Source: BQWY01 sp046351095
GTDB taxonomy: Bacteria; Nitrospirota; Nitrospiria; Nitrospirales; Nitrospiraceae
Assembly: GCA_046351095.1 (NCBI GenBank)
Contig: JAXLZC010000001.1
Span: forward strand, 2,666,001 to 2,730,000
DNA: 64,000 nucleotides
Reading direction: 5' to 3'
The notes under the pieces are model-generated. The model worked only from the letters and a program-made list of their open reading frames with translations. It made no database searches and was not told the DNA's origin. Position 1 is the first letter of the stretch; every line of letters begins with the position of its first letter. The position numbers and the translations under genes were made by a program. Shown one piece after another: positions 60,917 through 64,000 of this stretch.

Positions 60917-61471
60917 TTAGGCGAGGTCTTCGTAGAATTCCACCACGAGATCGCCGGTCGGCGCGTAGAACCCTTGGCCGTCGACCTGCACGATCCCATC
61001 GCAGTTCTCTTGGAAGAACTGCAGAATCCATCCGTTGAAATCGTAGCCTGCGTCGGTCACGTCGTCTTTCGCCATCCGCGTGGTGACGAGGAAGCGCGCG
61101 CGCGTCACGTAGTCTTTGACGAGCTCGGCTTCGACGTCTTCATACGGCATCAGCCGATCGAGAAACGTGGCCCGTTCCGTTTCCAGCGAATCTTTGTAGG
61201 TGCCGCGGTCGCGGAGGCAAAACACCTGGATCGGTTTGCGCGCTTTGTCGTAGCCCAATGAGATTTGCACCCACGCCCAGTCTTCGAAGGCTTCGCGCGG
61301 CATATTATCCGGGACGATGGGACTTTGGCCCCGCGACCGCAGATAGTCGAGCAGCAACTGCAGCGTCGAGGCGTTTTCGCGCAAGCAAAACACGCGTGTG
61401 AAGATGTAAGCCTCGCCGCTCTGCGGATCGACCGCCGGCGGCGCTGCAACAACCGGAAGCTCTTTTCCCAT
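60917..61471 (-). CDS. Hypothetical cytoplasmic protein
   Basis: A 184-residue protein with mixed alpha/beta content, no signal peptide and no membrane helix. Visible blocks: EAYIFTRVFCLRENASTLQLLLDYLRSRG, LGYDKARKPIQVFCLRDRGTYKDSLETE, and the C-terminal FNGWILQFFQENCDGIVQVDGQGFYAPTG. AAGGAG eight bases before the ATG at 61471 fixes the start. Family not recognised. It lies 25 bases upstream of the YkgJ-type gene, so the two form an operon. Confidence 0.7.
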   Translation of the reverse strand: MGKELPVVAAPPAVDPQSGEAYIFTRVFCLRENASTLQLLLDYLRSRGQSPIVPDNMPREAFEDWAWVQISLGYDKARKPIQVFCLRDRGTYKDSLETERATFLDRLMPYEDVEAELVKDYVTRARFLVTTRMAKDDVTDAGYDFNGWILQFFQENCDGIVQVDGQGFYAPTGDLVVEFYEDLA

Positions 61472-61612
61472 CGACCGTACTCCTTGCCGCGTCCCTCCCG
61501 AAATGGAGTGAGGTGACGTGGCGCCATGGTACTCTCGCCGCGACGACACCTGCAAGCGCCGTTGTGCGACGGCTATCGCGGCTTCCAGAGCGGCTGTGCT
61601 GCGAATTTCGTA

Positions 61613-61641
61613 TTGACAGCCCTAGGACCGTTCGCTAGACT
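61613..61641 (+). promoter_or_regulatory. Sigma-70-type promoter of the HU gene
   Basis: TTGACA (61613-61618, perfect -35) and TAGACT (61636-61641, -10) are separated by 17 bases. The start site would be near 61648, giving a 5' leader of about 125 bases. The consensus -35 fits a highly expressed chromatin gene. The rest of 61472-61772 shows no gene. Confidence 0.75.
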
Positions 61642-61772
61642 CCCCGCGGCTTGCACCTGGACTACCCGCGTAACTTACGGTCCGTCAGGCGGCCTACAGC
61701 ATATGTCACCCGCATGGCAATGGTCGTTGAGTCTCACACCCACATCCAACCTGTAGTCTGAAGGAGGTCCGC

Positions 61773-62063
61773 ATGGCCAAATCGATGACGAAGTCGCAAA
61801 TCGCCGAACATCTGGCTGGCAAGGCCGGTATTACCAAGAAAACGGCCGTCCAGATTCTCGACGATCTCGCCACCTTGGCGTACAAGGAAGCCAAGAACAT
61901 GTTTGTGGTGCCGGGGATCGGCAAGTTGGTCCTCGCCAACCGCAAGGCGCGCATGGGTCGCAATCCTCAAACCGGTGAAGCGATCAAGATTCCGGCCAAG
62001 CGCGTGGTCAAGTTCCGTGTCGCGAAGATGGCGAAAGATTCCATCCTCGGCAACAAGAAGTAA
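61773..62063 (+). CDS. HU-family DNA-binding protein
   Basis: A 96-residue histone-like protein that bends and compacts DNA. Seen: helix-turn-helix-like dimerisation part (MTKSQIAEHLAGKAGITKKTAVQILDDLATLAYKEA), the beta arm FVVPGIGKLVLANRKARMGRNPQTGEAIKIPAKRVVKFRVAK with the conserved RNP-type tip. AGGAGG precedes the ATG. It has its own promoter and terminator, so it is a single-gene unit. Confidence 0.95.
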   Translation: MAKSMTKSQIAEHLAGKAGITKKTAVQILDDLATLAYKEAKNMFVVPGIGKLVLANRKARMGRNPQTGEAIKIPAKRVVKFRVAKMAKDSILGNKK

Positions 62064-62087
62064 AGGCGTCGAGGTACCTGGTAATGC

Positions 62088-62119
62088 AAAGGGCCGGTCC
62101 CGTGAGGGGCCGGCCCTTT
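62088..62119 (+). terminator. Terminator of the HU gene
   Basis: AAAGGGCCGG (62088-62097) pairs with CCGGCCCTTT (62110-62119), with a further CCC/GGG inner stem and a small loop; TTTCTATTT follows. About 25 bases after the HU stop codon. Confidence 0.88.
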
Positions 62120-62279
62120 CTATTTGTCGCACCTGTTGTGCGGCTGTGTTGTCGGAACGTTTTCTTGTGATGATGAACCTACGAAACGGCGAGCGCGGTC
62201 CCTACGTAGAGGCGCGAGAGAAGTAGGAAGCAAAACGAGAAGGGGCGCGTACGAACGAGCAGGCGGTTGCGCGGCAGCA

Positions 62280-62555
62280 CTAATACAATATTGGACTCAA
62301 GCCCGTTCCACCGAATCCATCGTGTCCGACGAGGCGAACCGCATCGCCATCCTGGACCAGCGATTCTTCACTCGCGATACGTTTGTTGACCGTCACCAGC
62401 ACCTTCTTTTCGCGCAGTAATTGCAGCACTGGGCGCAAGGTCCGTCCCTGCCGTTGGATCAATTGTCGGACGTTCAAGGGTGCCGGAATCGCGCAGGTGA
62501 AGTCCCGTTCCCCTTCATCCGTCTGCAGTTGTCCCATCAACGTGATCGTAACCAT
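62280..62555 (-). CDS. MoaD/ThiS-like beta-grasp protein with a C-terminal tail
   Basis: A 91-residue protein with a ubiquitin-like beta-grasp pattern: ITLMGQLQTDEG, LNVRQLIQRQGR, VLVTVNKRIASEESLVQDGDAVRLVG. MoaD/ThiS proteins end in Gly-Gly for thiocarboxylation; here GFGG is followed by TGLSPILY, so the diglycine is not terminal. That fits a processed or non-transferase variant. AAGGAT upstream of ATG at 62555 gives the start. It sits alone, with no sulfurtransferase or molybdopterin gene beside it. Confidence 0.65.
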   Translation of the reverse strand: MVTITLMGQLQTDEGERDFTCAIPAPLNVRQLIQRQGRTLRPVLQLLREKKVLVTVNKRIASEESLVQDGDAVRLVGHDGFGGTGLSPILY

Positions 62556-62642
62556 GGCCGCTATCCTTCTTTGTGTGCCTGAGTCGTCAGTGGCGCCGCC
62601 GTTAGATTGACGGATCTTGGGGGCGTCTGTTAAGGAAACCGC

Positions 62643-63044
62643 ATGCAGTCCCTGGATGTCAACCGCCCCGGCATGGAAGACCTGCAATTTGTGCTGGTGG
62701 TGGCCGCGCTCTGCACGTCCGACATTGAGACGTTGAATGTGCCGATGGCCGTGCGGACGCAGCTGTTCGATCGGTGCTGGGCGTTGCTGCATGAGGAGCC
62801 GCCTCCGACGGATTCCGCATTGCGTCGGTTGGATGTACGTATGGGGACCGAAGTGACGCTGCAGGCGCTCGTGGCAACGATTCGTGAGACTTTGGGCGAA
62901 GCCGGTATCGATCGTCTGACCTGGGACCATCCGCCGAGTCCGCCGACCATGCCGACATCTCCGCAAGCGGCGCCGTTAGTGGATCGGCTCAAGTGGTTCG
63001 ATCCGGGCGACCCTGCGGGACCTGCATCTAGTGCATCAAATTGA
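62643..63044 (+). CDS. Hypothetical protein
   Basis: A 133-residue protein with an acidic/hydrophobic helical first half (MEDLQFVLVVAALCTSDIETLNVPMAVRTQLFDRCWALLHEEP) and a Pro/Ser-rich tail ending in GDPAGPASSASN. No signal peptide, motifs or known domain. ATG at 62643 follows a G-poor region, so the ribosome site is weak. It is 34 bases upstream of rfbC. Confidence 0.55.
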   Translation: MQSLDVNRPGMEDLQFVLVVAALCTSDIETLNVPMAVRTQLFDRCWALLHEEPPPTDSALRRLDVRMGTEVTLQALVATIRETLGEAGIDRLTWDHPPSPPTMPTSPQAAPLVDRLKWFDPGDPAGPASSASN

Positions 63045-63078
63045 TCTGTTCTCTTGTCTGAACGACTGCCTTATTTCC

Positions 63079-63630
63079 ATGAACACCCTCTCGACTGCGC
63101 TTCCGGATGTTGTGTTGCTTGAGTTGGATGTGTTTCGGGATTCCAGAGGATTGTTCTTCGAAATCCATCGCGAGCCGCGATATCGCGAGGCGGGAATCGT
63201 CGGACCGTTCGTGCAGGACAATTTTTCACGTTCGATCCGGAACGTTTTGCGCGGACTGCATTACCAACTCGATCAGCCACAAGGAAAGCTCGTGACGGTG
63301 CTGTCTGGAACGGTCTACGACGTGGCGGTGGACGTCCGTGCAGGCTCGCCGACGTTCGGGCAATGGGTGACCTGCGAGTTGACTGGAGAGCGGCCGCAGC
63401 AATTGTATATCCCGCCAGGCTTCGCGCACGGATTCTGTGTACTCAGCGAGACGGCCGATTTTCTGTACAAATGTACGGATACGTATGCGCCGCGCGCGGA
63501 GCGCGGCATCATCTGGAACGATCCGACGCTGGCAATCCCTTGGCCGGTGACGGAGCCGCTCCTGTCGCCCAAAGACCAAATCTTCCCCACGCTTGCCGAC
63601 GCAACGGCAGAATTGCCCCGCTACACATAG
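63079..63630 (+). CDS. rfbC: dTDP-4-dehydrorhamnose 3,5-epimerase
   Basis: A 183-residue cupin-fold RmlC, the standard length, converting dTDP-4-keto-6-deoxyglucose to its L-rhamno form for dTDP-rhamnose. Seen: FFEIHREPRYREAGIVGPFVQDNFSRS, LRGLHYQLDQPQGKLVTVLSGTVYDVAVDVR with the catalytic His, YIPPGFAHGFCVLSETADFLYKCTDTYAP and the ERGIIWNDPTLAIPWP block. ATG at 63079 begins the conserved chain; an earlier in-frame start adds 16 residues without homology pattern. No other rml gene is nearby. Confidence 0.93.
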   Translation: MNTLSTALPDVVLLELDVFRDSRGLFFEIHREPRYREAGIVGPFVQDNFSRSIRNVLRGLHYQLDQPQGKLVTVLSGTVYDVAVDVRAGSPTFGQWVTCELTGERPQQLYIPPGFAHGFCVLSETADFLYKCTDTYAPRAERGIIWNDPTLAIPWPVTEPLLSPKDQIFPTLADATAELPRYT

Positions 63631-63769
63631 CGCAAAGACTGTCTCGTTTGAGCCTGTTTGCCAACCCTGCGCGCTCCGCGTGCGCATGTATCGCTGTGCG
63701 CTTTCGTCCTGCACGGGCAGCGGAGTCTGTAGCATGGTCGCTTGACCTGCTATAAAACGCCATGGTAGG

Positions 63770-63784
63770 TAGGAATCATTCCTA
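63770..63784 (+). promoter_or_regulatory. Perfect 7-1-7 palindrome, candidate Fur/PerR operator
   Basis: TAGGAATCATTCCTA is a perfect inverted repeat of seven bases around one central base. It has the same architecture and inner AAT-n-ATT core as Fur and PerR boxes. It lies 16 bases before the start of a Fur-family gene, so autoregulation is likely. It differs from the TGATAAT-type boxes at 10693 and 19964 in its outer bases. Confidence 0.7.
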
Positions 63785-63799
63785 GCTGAGTGTCACGCG

Positions 63800-64000
63800 A
63801 TGCCCACGTCGAAATTGTTATTGTCGGCGTCCGACGAAATCCGCTCACGCTTTCGTCAGGCCAAGTTGCGCCTCACGCCGCAGCGTGAGGCGATCTACGT
63901 CGCCTTGGTCGGTACCGATACCCATCCGTCCGCCGATGAGTTGCTCGCAATGGTTCGGAAGACGACTCCGTCCATTTCGGCCAATACGGTGTATTACACC
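63800..64000 (+). CDS. Fur/PerR-family regulator (3' truncated by window end)
   Basis: The first 67 residues of a ferric-uptake-family repressor. The Fur N-terminal winged helix is visible: FRQAKLRLTPQREAIYVALVGTDTHPSADELLAMVRKTTPSISANTVYYT, the LTPQR and HPSADEL hallmarks. Metal-binding ligands of the dimerisation domain lie beyond the window, so Fur, PerR or Zur cannot be decided. The operator at 63770-63784 fits autoregulation, and outer bases unlike Fur hint at PerR. Confidence 0.85.
   Translation, partial: MPTSKLLLSASDEIRSRFRQAKLRLTPQREAIYVALVGTDTHPSADELLAMVRKTTPSISANTVYYT

Overview
The window is GC-rich chromosomal DNA from a free-living Gram-negative bacterium with an outer membrane: TonB-dependent receptors, Pal, beta-barrel porins, many Sec and lipoprotein signals, and c-type cytochromes. 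The gene mix (alginate-export-type porin, short ExbB, di-heme peroxidase, many small exported proteins of unknown function) resembles Nitrospira-like Nitrospirota. That placement is an inference from gene content; no rRNA or ribosomal protein gene is present to confirm it.

Layout. (1) 1-6.4 kb: PAP2 phosphatase, then a leftward GT2 / LAB_N / GT39 operon that looks like a lipid-linked sugar transfer module, an exported protein and a methyltransferase-like gene. (2) 6.6-9.3 kb: two Tat translocase subunits and a large porin with a strong terminator. (3) 9.5-10.3 kb: an ArsR-SRPBCC pair. (4) 10.7-30 kb: an iron-acquisition island with a TonB-ExbB-ExbD-TonB operon, a run of tiny Cys-rich proteins ending in a siderophore receptor and PepSY reductase-like protein, then FecI-FecR-FecA-PepSY and an RND pump. 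Two copies of a Fur-box plus hairpin RNA element precede tonB and fecI. (5) 30-37 kb: a caspase-fold lipoprotein lacking its cysteine, two lipoproteins, ThrH, YkgJ, a PQQ-type sugar dehydrogenase, EVE and an ImmA/IrrE-like protein. (6) 37.6-42.2 kb: di-heme peroxidase, DUF1264 lipoprotein, cytochrome c, barrel protein, RlmI. (7) 42.2-46.8 kb: a two-gene operon of a SLOG-like Rossmann protein and a patatin phospholipase, then a nucleotide-carrier-like transporter and a DNA/RNA endonuclease without a signal peptide. This is the best candidate for an undescribed defence-type system. (8) 46.9-58.7 kb: glucan and sugar metabolism (phosphoglucomutase, debranching enzyme, GT4), Kup potassium uptake, a BON protein, and two paralogous MFS transporters bracketing the glucan genes. 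(9) 58.8-64 kb: Pal, tRNA-Lys and tRNA-Arg, a second YkgJ protein, HU, a MoaD/ThiS-like protein with a C-terminal tail, RfbC and the start of a Fur/PerR regulator with a perfect 7-1-7 palindrome upstream.

How it works together. In the iron island, Fur probably represses both the TonB energiser operon and the fecI operon. FecR/FecI would relay ligand occupancy of the STN-bearing receptor, and the PepSY proteins would reduce or release the ferric ligand. Starts were moved from the longest reading frame wherever a Shine-Dalgarno sequence, signal peptide or 4-base overlap favoured another codon; these choices are stated in each entry.
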